NCBI GenBank assembly: GCA_022496785.1
Contig: SNAP01000001.1
Span: forward strand, 124,001-188,000
Reading direction: 5' to 3'
Origin: Marinilabiliaceae bacterium JC040
GTDB taxonomy: Bacteria > Bacteroidota > Bacteroidia > Bacteroidales > Marinifilaceae
Length of the DNA: 64,000 bases
Position 1 is the first letter of the stretch. The number at the start of each line of letters is the position of its first letter. Positions 53,517 to 62,001 of the stretch are shown one piece after another. The notes under the pieces are model-generated. The model saw only the letters and a list, made by a program, of their open reading frames with translations. It had not been told where the DNA came from and ran no database searches. The position numbers and the translations under genes were made by a program.

Positions 53517-55211
53517 ATGGAATATGGGTTTGCCGATTTCTTAAAACTTCTTGGTTCTTTGGGACTTTTCCTTTACGGAATGAAGTTAATGAGTGAGGCA
53601 TTACAAAAAGTTGCAGGCGATAAAATGAGAAATATTTTATCAGCTATGACCTCTAACAGAGTTAAAGGTGTTTTTACTGGTATCCTTATCACCGCATTAA
53701 TTCAATCATCTTCAGCTACCACTGTTATGGTTGTAAGTTTTGTTAATGCTGGTCTACTTTCTCTTGTAGAATCTATAGGTGTTATAATGGGTGCTAATAT
53801 TGGAACAACAGTCACTGCGTGGCTTATTTCAATTCTTGGATTTAAAGTTAGTATGGCAAAATTGGCTTTACCTATAATAGGTTTCTCATTGCCTTTCCTA
53901 TTTTCTAGTAAAAGATCAAAAAAATCTTGGGGTGAACTTATAATGGGATTTGCTCTTCTATTTATTGGGTTACAATTTCTTAAAGAATCAATGCCTGATA
54001 TTAAGAATAATCCTGAAATTCTAAATTTCCTTGGACATTATACCGATCTTGGATATCTTTCGTACTTTATATTCTTAGCTATTGGTTCGGTATTAACAAT
54101 CTTAATACAATCCTCTTCAGCAACAATGGCTCTAACGCTTATTATGTGTGCCAATGGGCTTATTTCTTTCGAAATGGCTGCTGCTATGGTACTTGGTGAA
54201 AATATAGGAACAACAATAACAGCAAACCTTGCTGCAATGATTGCTAACAATTCTGCTAAAAGAGCAGCTAGAGCTCATTTAATATTCAATGTATTTGGAG
54301 TAATGTGGGTGCTTGCTATTTTCCCTTTCTTTATTCATCTAATTTCTATAGTAACTGAAAGAGTGGGAGAAGGTAATCCTTTAGTAGCTACTGCTGCCGT
54401 ACCTGTTGCTCTATCTATTTTCCATACTACTTTTAACATCTTAAATGTTGTTATAATGATATGGTTTGCTCCTTTCATTGCTAAAGTAGTAACAAAATTA
54501 GTTCCAAATAAAGAAGAAGAAGATAACAGTTTTAAACTTCAACATATTAATATTGGACTTTTATCAACTCCAGATGCATCTATATTTCAAGCTAAACAAG
54601 AATTAATGCACTACGCTCAAAATGTTTCAGACATGTTTACTTTAGCTACTGCAATGATAGATATGAACAAAAAAGACTTTGATAAATCACTTGAGAAACT
54701 TAATAAATTAGAAGATCTAAGTGATGATGTTGAAGTTGAAATAGCTAATTATTTCACTAAAGTTTCTGAAACTAAACTATCAACTACTAACTCTAAAAGA
54801 GTAAGAGCTGGATTTAAAATGGTTTCTGATCTTGAAAGTCTTGCTGATTCTGCATACAATGTTGGTAAAATCCTAAACAGACAATTTGAACAAAAAGCAA
54901 TGCTTTCTGAAAGACAGAAAAAAAGATTATCTGAGATGTGTTCTCTTGTTCAATATGCTCTTGATGAAATGTGTAGAAACATAAAACTTAACCACGAAGA
55001 CATTAATATTAAAAAAGCTCACAGCCTTGAAAGCGATGTTAATGAATTTAGAGCCACTCTTCGACAAGAAAATATTGGTAATGTGGTCTATGAAAAAGCT
55101 TACGACTATGCAACAGGTGTAATATATACCGACGCGTTTGAAGAATGCGAAAAAGTAGCCGATTTTGCTATCAACGTTTCTGAAGCTATAGACGAAATTA
55201 AAGAATCGTAA
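53517..55211 (+). CDS. Na+/phosphate cotransporter family protein with PhoU-like domain
   Basis: A 564-aa inner-membrane transporter of the NptA/PNaS family. Two inverted repeats each carry the QSSS signature (ALIQSSSATTVMVVSFV and ILIQSSSATMALTLIM), with GANIGTTVTAW and GENIGTTITAN after them. The cytoplasmic C-terminal third (about 355-564) is helical and PhoU-like. An in-frame TTG at 53472 would add 15 residues, but the promoter lies immediately before it; start taken as the ATG at 53517 (MEYGFADFLK). Imports phosphate, or, as some homologues, another anion. Confidence 0.92.
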   Translation: MEYGFADFLKLLGSLGLFLYGMKLMSEALQKVAGDKMRNILSAMTSNRVKGVFTGILITALIQSSSATTVMVVSFVNAGLLSLVESIGVIMGANIGTTVTAWLISILGFKVSMAKLALPIIGFSLPFLFSSKRSKKSWGELIMGFALLFIGLQFLKESMPDIKNNPEILNFLGHYTDLGYLSYFIFLAIGSVLTILIQSSSATMALTLIMCANGLISFEMAAAMVLGENIGTTITANLAAMIANNSAKRAARAHLIFNVFGVMWVLAIFPFFIHLISIVTERVGEGNPLVATAAVPVALSIFHTTFNILNVVIMIWFAPFIAKVVTKLVPNKEEEDNSFKLQHINIGLLSTPDASIFQAKQELMHYAQNVSDMFTLATAMIDMNKKDFDKSLEKLNKLEDLSDDVEVEIANYFTKVSETKLSTTNSKRVRAGFKMVSDLESLADSAYNVGKILNRQFEQKAMLSERQKKRLSEMCSLVQYALDEMCRNIKLNHEDINIKKAHSLESDVNEFRATLRQENIGNVVYEKAYDYATGVIYTDAFEECEKVADFAINVSEAIDEIKES

Positions 55212-55232
55212 TTTACTACAATAAATTATTAT

Positions 55233-55272
55233 AAACACCCATGATTATATATACTCATGGGTGTTTTCTTTT
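55233..55272 (+). terminator. terminator of the cotransporter gene
   Basis: A perfect 12-bp stem AAACACCCATGA / TCATGGGTGTTT with a short loop and a T-rich tail. Confidence 0.9.
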
Positions 55273-55300
55273 TCATTACTACTTAATTACAATATTTTAT

Positions 55301-55308
55301 TACTTTTG
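55301..55308 (+). promoter_or_regulatory. putative -7 element of glyS
   Basis: TACTTTTG matches TAnnTTTG, 46 nt before the glyS start; a matching -33 TTTG is not evident. Confidence 0.45.
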
Positions 55309-55354
55309 CACGTACAACAATTAAGACAATTATTAGATAATAAATCATAAAAAG

Positions 55355-56905
55355 ATGGCACAAGAAGATATTTTTAAAAAACTAGTAGCTCACTGTAAAG
55401 AGTATGGTTATGTTTTTCCTTCATCTGAAATATATGACGGTTTAGGAGCTGTTTACGACTATGGACAGATGGGAGTTGAATTAAAAAACAACATCAAAAA
55501 ATATTGGTGGAATTCTATGGTTCTACTTCATGAAAATGTTGTTGGAATTGATTCTGCTATCTTTATGCACCCTAAAGTTTGGAAAGCTTCAGGACACGTT
55601 GATGCTTTTAGTGATCCTTTAATTGACAATAAAGATTCTAAAAAAAGATATAGAGCAGATGTTCTTATCGAAGATTTTATTCTAAAAATTGAGGGTAAAA
55701 TTGAGAAAGAAGTAAAAAAAGCTAGTAAGAAATTTGGTGATTCTTTTAATAAAGAAGAATTTATTAGCACTAATAAAAGAGTCCTTTCATATAATGAGAA
55801 AATTCAAATTATTACTGATAGATTCTCTAAAGCTCTTAACGATGAAGATTTTGATGATGTTAGAAATATCATTATTGAAAACAATATATGTTGCCCTATT
55901 TCTGGTACTTGTAACTGGACTGATGTTAGACAATTCAATTTAATGTTCTCTACTGAAATGGGATCTACAGCTGATGGTGCTAACACTATTTATTTACGTC
56001 CTGAAACTGCTCAAGGTATTTTTGTTAACTACCTTAATGTTCAAAAAACAGGTAGAATGAAACTTCCTTTTGGTATTGCTCAAATTGGTAAAGCTTTCAG
56101 AAACGAGATTGTTGCTCGTCAATTTATCTTTAGAATGCGCGAATTTGAACAAATGGAAATGCAATTCTTTGTTAAACCAGGAACTGAAATGGATTTCTTT
56201 AATAAGTGGAAACAAACTCGTATGAACTGGCATCAAGCTCTTGGTTTCGGTGAAGATAATTATAGATTCCACGACCATGAAAAATTAGCTCATTACGCTA
56301 ATGCTGCTACAGATATTGAATACAGATTCCCATTCGGTTTTAAAGAAGTTGAAGGTATTCATTCAAGAACTGATTTCGACCTTTCTCAACATCAAGAATT
56401 CTCTGGTAAGAAAATACAATATTTCGATCCAGAAAGAAACGAATCTTACGTTCCTTATGTTGTTGAAACTTCAATTGGTGTAGACAGAATGTTCCTACAA
56501 ATTATGTCAGCTGCATATTGTGAAGAAGATCTTACTAAAGAAGGTGGTAAAAAAGATTCTAGAGTAGTTCTTAAGCTTCCTGCTGCACTTGCTCCTGTTA
56601 AGCTAGCTGTTATGCCTCTTACTAAAAAAGATGGACTTCCTGAAAAAGCTAGAGAAATTATCAACAATCTTAAATTCGATTTCAATTGTCAGTATGATGA
56701 AAAAGATTCTATTGGTAAAAGATATAGAAGACAAGATGCTATCGGTACTCCTTACTGTGTAACTATCGACCACGAAACTCTTGAAGATAATACTGTAACT
56801 ATACGTAACAGAGATACTATGGAACAAGAGAGAGTTGCTATTGATAAACTATATGAGATATTAAAAGAAAATACTGATTTAAAATCTTTACTTCTTAAAG
56901 TATAA
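55355..56905 (+). CDS. glyS: glycyl-tRNA synthetase (dimeric alpha2 type)
   Basis: A 516-aa class II synthetase of the homodimeric type found in Bacteroidota, archaea and eukaryotes, not the alpha2-beta2 GlyQS enzyme. Motif 1 region GAVYDYGQMGVELKNNIK, HPKVWKASGHVDAFSDPL, the motif 2 loop GIAQIGKAFRNEI with RQFIFRMREFEQMEMQFF, and motif 3 in SIGVDRMFLQI are clear. The anticodon-binding domain (about 400-516) starts with LAPVKLAVMPL. Length is normal. Ended by a bidirectional terminator. Confidence 0.97.
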   Translation: MAQEDIFKKLVAHCKEYGYVFPSSEIYDGLGAVYDYGQMGVELKNNIKKYWWNSMVLLHENVVGIDSAIFMHPKVWKASGHVDAFSDPLIDNKDSKKRYRADVLIEDFILKIEGKIEKEVKKASKKFGDSFNKEEFISTNKRVLSYNEKIQIITDRFSKALNDEDFDDVRNIIIENNICCPISGTCNWTDVRQFNLMFSTEMGSTADGANTIYLRPETAQGIFVNYLNVQKTGRMKLPFGIAQIGKAFRNEIVARQFIFRMREFEQMEMQFFVKPGTEMDFFNKWKQTRMNWHQALGFGEDNYRFHDHEKLAHYANAATDIEYRFPFGFKEVEGIHSRTDFDLSQHQEFSGKKIQYFDPERNESYVPYVVETSIGVDRMFLQIMSAAYCEEDLTKEGGKKDSRVVLKLPAALAPVKLAVMPLTKKDGLPEKAREIINNLKFDFNCQYDEKDSIGKRYRRQDAIGTPYCVTIDHETLEDNTVTIRNRDTMEQERVAIDKLYEILKENTDLKSLLLKV

Positions 56906-56928
56906 TTACAATACATTTAAATATAAAT

Positions 56929-56961
56929 AAAAGCCATCTTTATATAATAAAGATGGCTTTT
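56929..56961. terminator. bidirectional terminator after glyS
   Basis: A 14-bp stem AAAAGCCATCTTTA / TAAAGATGGCTTTT with loop TATAA. The symmetry suits the convergent small gene ending at 56963 as well. Confidence 0.9.
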
Positions 56962-56962
56962 A

Positions 56963-57124
56963 CTATTTCGTCATATTTGCTAATAAGAATGCGAAAAATA
57001 ATATTCCTATAAGATTTACTATAACAAAGAAATTATCATTCTTTATCTTAGCTAGAAACCCTCCAATCTTCGACGAACAAGGGCAGTAATGAATCTGGTG
57101 TTCTAATTTCTTAATAAGCTTCAT
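56963..57124 (-). CDS. small membrane protein with a CxC motif (53 aa)
   Basis: A short reading frame on the reverse strand: MKLIKKLEHQIHYCPCSSKI, then a linker, then one C-terminal membrane helix (about 32-49, FFVIVNLIGILFFAFLLA) and a basic end (NMTK). The basic N-terminus with CPC and His12 could bind metal or be lipid-modified after the helix inserts as a tail anchor. A TATATTTG -7 element lies about 30 nt upstream on the same strand, and the bidirectional terminator lies right after its stop codon, both supporting a real gene. No family recognised. Confidence 0.6.
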   Translation of the reverse strand: MKLIKKLEHQIHYCPCSSKIGGFLAKIKNDNFFVIVNLIGILFFAFLLANMTK

Positions 57125-57283
57125 TATTAATATTATATTAGTTTAACGAAAGCAAATATATACATTTATTTTTCATAAAAGAATATATTTTTGTAGAAAA
57201 ATATTATTTAAAAATAGTTTAAATAATTTGTAACTTATTTGCAATTATAAATACTAATAGTATAAAAACTAAAAAGAAATAAA

Positions 57284-57787
57284 TTGAATAAAGAACATAA
57301 ATTTAACCAACTCGTAAAAGAGAATGAGGAAAGGATAAAAAGAATTTGTAAATATTATTCTAATAATTCATCAGCTCAAGAAGATATGTTTCAAGAAATT
57401 CTTATAAATATCTGGAAAAGCCTAGATACTTTCGAAGGACGATCTTCTATTAATACATGGATATATAGAATTGCTGTTAATACATCCCTAACATTTACAA
57501 GTAAAACATACAAAAGAATGGATCTTATCATTTCTAAAGAAACAAACTTTATAAATGAGTTCTATAGTATAGAAGACGATCATCCTAATGACGTTTTACT
57601 AGATCAATTACAAATAGAATTGAATCAACTCTCTGTAATTGATAAAGCCTTAATTAGTCTCGTTCTCGAAAATCAATCAATTAAAGAAATTGCAAATATT
57701 ATTGGTATTACAGAATCAAATGTAAAAACCAAAATTCATAGAATTAAAAGAAATTTAAAAGATAAACTATATAATTATGGAAATTAA
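57284..57787 (+). CDS. ECF-type sigma-70 family RNA polymerase sigma factor
   Basis: A 167-aa alternative sigma factor with region 2 (about 20-80: QEDMFQEILINIWKSLDTFE, SSINTWIYRIAVNTSLTF) and region 4 (about 110-160: LSVIDKALISLVLENQSIKE, IGITESNVKTKIHRIKRNLK). The only credible start is TTG (57284); the sequence after it (NKEHKFNQLVKENEERI) aligns with the usual N-terminus of the family, and no ATG occurs until region 2. Its 3' end overlaps a membrane-protein gene by 11 bases, the usual layout of a sigma/anti-sigma pair. Confidence 0.92.
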   Translation: MNKEHKFNQLVKENEERIKRICKYYSNNSSAQEDMFQEILINIWKSLDTFEGRSSINTWIYRIAVNTSLTFTSKTYKRMDLIISKETNFINEFYSIEDDHPNDVLLDQLQIELNQLSVIDKALISLVLENQSIKEIANIIGITESNVKTKIHRIKRNLKDKLYNYGN

Positions 57788-58259
57788 TACATTCATTAGC
57801 AAAATAAAAAAAGAAGATAGAAAATTCTTAAATCAATTAAGATTTGTACAAATTATATGTTTTATATTTGCATTTATTCATATTATTAAAACTATTCGCT
57901 ATTTCTCTATTGATCCATCAACAATTTATATTAATAGTATAGATACTTTAATATTTTTAAGTCTTGGAATAATATCAATAAAAATTTACAATAATTACAA
58001 TAAAATTAACTATTCGTTAAGTACAAAAGACCTATTAATAGATATCATCAAACGTTATAATGTTGATTATTTAAAATTATCAATAATATTCTCTGCCTTT
58101 ATTGCTTATAATATCTTTAAAATATATGATTCTGGGAATTTCATAAGTATCATATCACCAATTGTCTTTTCTATTCTTTTCATTCTCATAATTATATCTA
58201 AATACAAAAAAATCAGAAATAATGCCAAGCAATTGCTTAAAGAACTAAATGCAGATTAA
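57777..58259 (+). CDS. membrane protein, putative partner of the ECF sigma factor
   Basis: A 160-aa protein with a charged cytoplasmic N-terminus (MEINTFISKIKKEDRKFLNQ) and about four membrane helices: near 24-40, 56-69, 95-112 and 122-142, then a basic tail (KYKKIRNNAKQLLKELN). It overlaps the sigma gene by 11 bases. Position and topology suggest an anti-sigma or sensory partner, but there is no recognisable anti-sigma (ASD/zinc) domain, so this remains inference. Confidence 0.7.
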   Translation: MEINTFISKIKKEDRKFLNQLRFVQIICFIFAFIHIIKTIRYFSIDPSTIYINSIDTLIFLSLGIISIKIYNNYNKINYSLSTKDLLIDIIKRYNVDYLKLSIIFSAFIAYNIFKIYDSGNFISIISPIVFSILFILIIISKYKKIRNNAKQLLKELNAD

Positions 58260-58271
58260 TACAATAAGTAA

Positions 58272-58314
58272 TAGTGAATTTTAGAAAGACAATATACCTT
58301 CTATAAATTCACTA
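58272..58314 (+). terminator. hairpin after the sigma/membrane operon
   Basis: An inverted repeat TAGTGAATTTtAGAA / TTCTAtAAATTCACTA with one unpaired base and a 12-base loop. The tail is only moderately T-rich, so termination is likely but not certain. Confidence 0.6.
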
Positions 58315-58340
58315 TTTACTATATTTGTACAAAAAGATAG

Positions 58341-59609
58341 ATGGAAAAGAAAAAGGTTATAATAATTACTTACTACTGGCCACCAGCAGGAGGTCCTGGA
58401 GTACAGCGTTGGCTTAAATTCTCAAAATTTCTTCCAGATAGTAATATTGAACCTATAATAATATGTCCAAAAGAAGATAAAGCAGAATATCCAATAAGAG
58501 ACAAATCACTTATCAATGATATTAGCTCAGAAACTAGAGTCTTCCCTACTGAAAACAAAAGCCTATATGGATTATATAAAAAGCTTACTAAAGCTAAAAC
58601 AGCTCCTTATAGTGGTTTTGCTAACGAATCTAATCCATCATTCAAACAAAAAATTGCACGCTTTATAAGAGGCAATTTCTTTCTTCCTGATTCTAGAAAA
58701 TCATGGAACAAATATGCATTTAAAAAAGCTTGTGAATTAATTGAGAAAGAAAATATAAAAACAGTAATTACAACAAGTCCACCCCACTCTTCTCAATTAA
58801 TAGGACTGGAATTAAAGAAAAAATATAATAACATACATTGGATTGCCGACTTAAGAGATCCGTGGACAGATATATACTATTACAATAATTTCTATCCAAC
58901 CAAACTAGCAAAATACATAGATACACAATTTGAAAAGCAAGTACTTATAAAATCTGATATTGTTATATCTGTAAGTGAATATATTAAAAAGCAATTCATA
59001 CTAAAATCTTCTAAAATTAATAAAGAGAAGGTGATTGTAATTCCAAATGGATACGATGAAGATGACTTCCATTTTGAAAATAAAAAAAAGAATGAGTGTT
59101 TTACAATTAGTTATACAGGTACACTAGCTAGTAATTACGATATATCTACATTTATTAAAGTACTTAAAGGGATCAATTTCAAGTATAAATTACAATTTGT
59201 AGGTAAGATTGATGAGAAAATTAAGAAAATTCTAATTAAAGAATTAGGTGATAATGTTAGTTTTAAAAACTTTGTACCCCATTCTGAATCTATAAATTAT
59301 CTAATAAATTCAGATTTATTACTTCTTGTAATTCCTGTTCAGAAGGATAATGAAGGTATTTTAACTGGTAAACTATTTGAATACATTGGTTCAAATATCC
59401 CTATAATATGCCTAGGACCAACACATGGAGATGCGGCAAAAATCATTAAAGATGCAAAAGCTGGAGAAACATTTGAATACAATAATTTTAAAGATATTTC
59501 TGAATACATAAATATACTTGAACAAAAGGAGCATACAGAAGAAAATACAAATAGAAAACTATATTCTAGAAAAAACTTAAGTCTCGATCTTTCTAAATAT
59601 ATTCAATAA
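58341..59609 (+). CDS. glycosyltransferase family 4-like protein
   Basis: A 422-aa GT-B glycosyltransferase for a surface polysaccharide. N-terminal IITYYWPPAGGPGVQRWLKF is typical of Bacteroidota GT4 enzymes; VITTSPPHSSQLIGLELKK and WIADLRDPWTD complete the acceptor domain; the donor domain has VIVIPNGYDEDDF, ISYTGTLASNYD and the NDP-sugar ExxxxE-like EGILTGKLFEYIG. A TATATTTG -7 element (58320-58327) leaves only a very short leader. It is followed eight bases later by the C5-epimerase gene. Confidence 0.9.
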   Translation: MEKKKVIIITYYWPPAGGPGVQRWLKFSKFLPDSNIEPIIICPKEDKAEYPIRDKSLINDISSETRVFPTENKSLYGLYKKLTKAKTAPYSGFANESNPSFKQKIARFIRGNFFLPDSRKSWNKYAFKKACELIEKENIKTVITTSPPHSSQLIGLELKKKYNNIHWIADLRDPWTDIYYYNNFYPTKLAKYIDTQFEKQVLIKSDIVISVSEYIKKQFILKSSKINKEKVIVIPNGYDEDDFHFENKKKNECFTISYTGTLASNYDISTFIKVLKGINFKYKLQFVGKIDEKIKKILIKELGDNVSFKNFVPHSESINYLINSDLLLLVIPVQKDNEGILTGKLFEYIGSNIPIICLGPTHGDAAKIIKDAKAGETFEYNNFKDISEYINILEQKEHTEENTNRKLYSRKNLSLDLSKYIQ

Positions 59610-59616
59610 TTAAACT

Positions 59617-60630
59617 ATGAAAGCAAAGAAGATTCTATTCATGTTAAAGAAACTAATTCGTGATTTCAATACAAATAAAGATATCACAATAGCCGAGAAT
59701 ATTAAATCTCAATCTTTAAATCATTACTATATAAAATTTGATACTGACACTAGTAAACTGAATAGATTAATCACATCTTTCGACAAAAATGGAATACCTT
59801 TAAACACTACATATATCGACGTTAAAGAAAAAAAACTCCACTACTATCCTATCAGTATAGGACAATATGCTCTTGCCATCTTTAATTCTTATATCGACAA
59901 GAATAGAATGGAAGATAAAGAACAATTTCTTAAGATTGCTGATTGGTTTATGGATAATAAAATTGATAGTGACTATCTAGGAACTTATTGGTTAACTCAT
60001 GTAGATAAACCAGAATATAATGTCTTCACTCCTTGGAAATCTGCCTTTACTCAATCAAGAGCTCTTTCTGTTCTTATGAGAGCTTGGCAAATTACAGGTG
60101 ACAATAAGTATTTCGAAACTTGTATAAAATCTCTTAAAATATTTACTATACCTGTTGAAGCTGGTGGTGTTAGTTCTTACTTTACTGTTGATAAAAGAAT
60201 AGAACTTCCCATTTTTGAAGAATATACTGCAGAAAAAGCAACAAGAGTACTCGATGGTCATATATTCTCTCTTTTTGGAATTCATGAATTTATTAGAGCA
60301 AATGGGAACTCTCATAAAGAAAGTTATATACTTGCTTCAAATATCTTTCAACAAGGTATTAACGCTCTTATCCATATATTACCAAAATACGATATGGGAT
60401 ATTGGGTAAAATTTAATCTTTGCGAAATTGAATCATACCCTAAGAACGATCCTTGTACAATAGGCTACCTACGCCTTATTGTTAAACAATTAGAAATTCT
60501 TTATCTAATAACTAACGAAAAGACATTCTTAAATTATAGTAAAAAGTTTAAAAGATACGATAATACTAAGAATGTCATTAGAATGTATTTTGAGAAATTT
60601 AATGCTTTAAGAAAACTAAATAGATTATAA
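59617..60630 (+). CDS. D-glucuronyl C5-epimerase family protein
   Basis: A 337-aa protein with the C-terminal domain of glucuronyl C5-epimerases: YPISIGQYALAIFNSYID, FTPWKSAFTQSRALSVLMRA, PVEAGGVSSYF, FEEYTAEKATRVLDGHIFSLFGIHEF. The eukaryotic enzyme converts glucuronate to iduronate in heparan; bacterial versions in glycan loci do the same or bind uronic acids. No signal peptide, so it acts in the cytoplasm, on a lipid-linked or nucleotide intermediate. Directly downstream of GT4. Its stop codon overlaps head-on with the convergent lipoprotein gene by six bases. Confidence 0.85.
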   Translation: MKAKKILFMLKKLIRDFNTNKDITIAENIKSQSLNHYYIKFDTDTSKLNRLITSFDKNGIPLNTTYIDVKEKKLHYYPISIGQYALAIFNSYIDKNRMEDKEQFLKIADWFMDNKIDSDYLGTYWLTHVDKPEYNVFTPWKSAFTQSRALSVLMRAWQITGDNKYFETCIKSLKIFTIPVEAGGVSSYFTVDKRIELPIFEEYTAEKATRVLDGHIFSLFGIHEFIRANGNSHKESYILASNIFQQGINALIHILPKYDMGYWVKFNLCEIESYPKNDPCTIGYLRLIVKQLEILYLITNEKTFLNYSKKFKRYDNTKNVIRMYFEKFNALRKLNRL

Positions 60631-61455
60631 ACAGAATGACAAACCAATATGGTAAGTATCTTCTACTTTATTGTCCTGCATAATAAAGTCATCATTTACT
60701 ACTCTTGCAAAACTAGGAGCAACTACTCCCTTAATAAAGAACAAACTCACTCGCTTATATTTTAAAGAACAATATGTCATATTTGATAATTCTATCAACC
60801 TATTCATACGATAGCCAAAACTTGTTCCTAAGACAAATTCAAAATCATTTGTAAATTTATAAGCTATCTCTGAATATGGATAAATAGTAAAGTTTGTTGC
60901 ATTATTCATAAAATTAAGACTAGGTTTTATTACTTTATGATCGTCATTCTCATCTATATCATTTAAATGATATAAATCGTCTTTCAAATCGTCAAAAGGA
61001 CCTAATTCCATACTCCATGCCAACTGAACTCCTGCAACTCTCCAATTAAATTTACTAGAAAAAGGAATATTAAATGCTATCTTTCCTCTAAGTCCTCCAC
61101 CATAATAATTATAATCTCCATTTAAAGATTCAAACTTATCTTTTAAATTTCTTACTTTATATTCTCCTCCATATAAAAAAGCTCCATAAGAATAATTCAT
61201 ATACTTTAAACTTCCTCCTCTATGGAAAGATAGTTCTCCACTCATATTCTCTTCTCCTTCATAATACTTCACATCCTTATTATATTTTGCAGATATATAA
61301 GATTTGTGATTACCTCCATCTTTTGAATAAAATGGTGTTTCCATATACGAAAACTTACCTCCATTTAAACCTTGATCGTAATAAGTCTTACAAGAACTTA
61401 AAATACTCATGCTCAAAAGCACAGACATGAGAATAATTAATTGATTTTGTTTCAT
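60625..61455 (-). CDS. lipoprotein with barrel-like strands, function unknown
   Basis: A 276-aa protein with a lipobox (LSSC, Cys22) and a beta-strand pattern rich in Tyr, Gly and Asp (GGLRGKIAFNIPFSSKFNWR, VAGVQLAWSMELG, FEFVLGTSFGYRMNRLIEL, TYHIGLSFCL at the end). It resembles an outer-membrane barrel with an N-terminal lipid. No family recognised. It lies on the opposite strand inside the glycan locus; a TATATTTG element is at 61482-61475 on its strand. Confidence 0.7.
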   Translation of the reverse strand: MKQNQLIILMSVLLSMSILSSCKTYYDQGLNGGKFSYMETPFYSKDGGNHKSYISAKYNKDVKYYEGEENMSGELSFHRGGSLKYMNYSYGAFLYGGEYKVRNLKDKFESLNGDYNYYGGGLRGKIAFNIPFSSKFNWRVAGVQLAWSMELGPFDDLKDDLYHLNDIDENDDHKVIKPSLNFMNNATNFTIYPYSEIAYKFTNDFEFVLGTSFGYRMNRLIELSNMTYCSLKYKRVSLFFIKGVVAPSFARVVNDDFIMQDNKVEDTYHIGLSFCL

Positions 61456-61520
61456 AATAATTGATTTTATAATTCAAATATAAGAAATATATATCATTTT
61501 ATATATTGGTAAATAATAGG

Positions 61521-61528
61521 TATATTTG
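61521..61528 (+). promoter_or_regulatory. putative -7 element of the 139-aa secreted protein gene
   Basis: TATATTTG, 22 nt before the start codon at 61551. The only nearby TTG (61506-61508) is too close for a -33 element. Confidence 0.4.
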
Positions 61529-61550
61529 AAATCAATTAAATATTATAATC

Positions 61551-61970
61551 ATGAAGAAACTTTTAATAGTTTTACTCATTTTAGTCGTAGAAATATCATA
61601 TGCACAAACAAATAGTAAAGAAGATATTACTAATAATAAAAGTGAGAAATTTTCTAAGAAACTAAGAAGTATTACAAATATTGAGAATATTTCATTATCG
61701 AAGAAATTGATTATTCATAAGATATACATACCAAAATCTAATCCAAGGTCGATTGTATTTATTGATAAAAAATCAAATAGAAATAATAATAACAATTCAT
61801 ATCTTTCAAATAGAATGAAAAGATTGGCTGGATATTATAAAGATCCTAATTCAAATACTAAGACTTATAAAGAACCTTCTAGACTTTCAAAAGCAATTAA
61901 TTCTGCAATTTATGGTGATCCTATTACGTCAAGTATATATTTAGTAGGATGGCTATTAGATTCAGAATAA
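61551..61970 (+). CDS. small exported protein, function unknown
   Basis: A 139-aa protein with a signal peptide (about 1-18, SYA-QTN) and a basic, Ser/Asn/Lys-rich mature part with an Asn run (NRNNNNNSYL) near residue 77-86. Towards the end there are hydrophobic patches (SKAINSAIYGDP, SSIYLVGWLLDSE) that could form a short helix. No family recognised and no enzyme motif. It precedes asnB by 31 nt, but asnB has its own -7 element, so they are probably separately transcribed. Confidence 0.65.
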   Translation: MKKLLIVLLILVVEISYAQTNSKEDITNNKSEKFSKKLRSITNIENISLSKKLIIHKIYIPKSNPRSIVFIDKKSNRNNNNNSYLSNRMKRLAGYYKDPNSNTKTYKEPSRLSKAINSAIYGDPITSSIYLVGWLLDSE

Positions 61971-61989
61971 AAATACTAGCATTTATTAC

Positions 61990-61997
61990 TATATTTG
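61990..61997 (+). promoter_or_regulatory. -7 element directly before the asnB start
   Basis: TATATTTG ends only four bases before the asnB ATG (62002), which would place the transcription start at or within the start codon (leaderless mRNA). No TTTG is found at the -33 distance, so this may be fortuitous. Confidence 0.35.
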
Positions 61998-62001
61998 TTT
62001 C

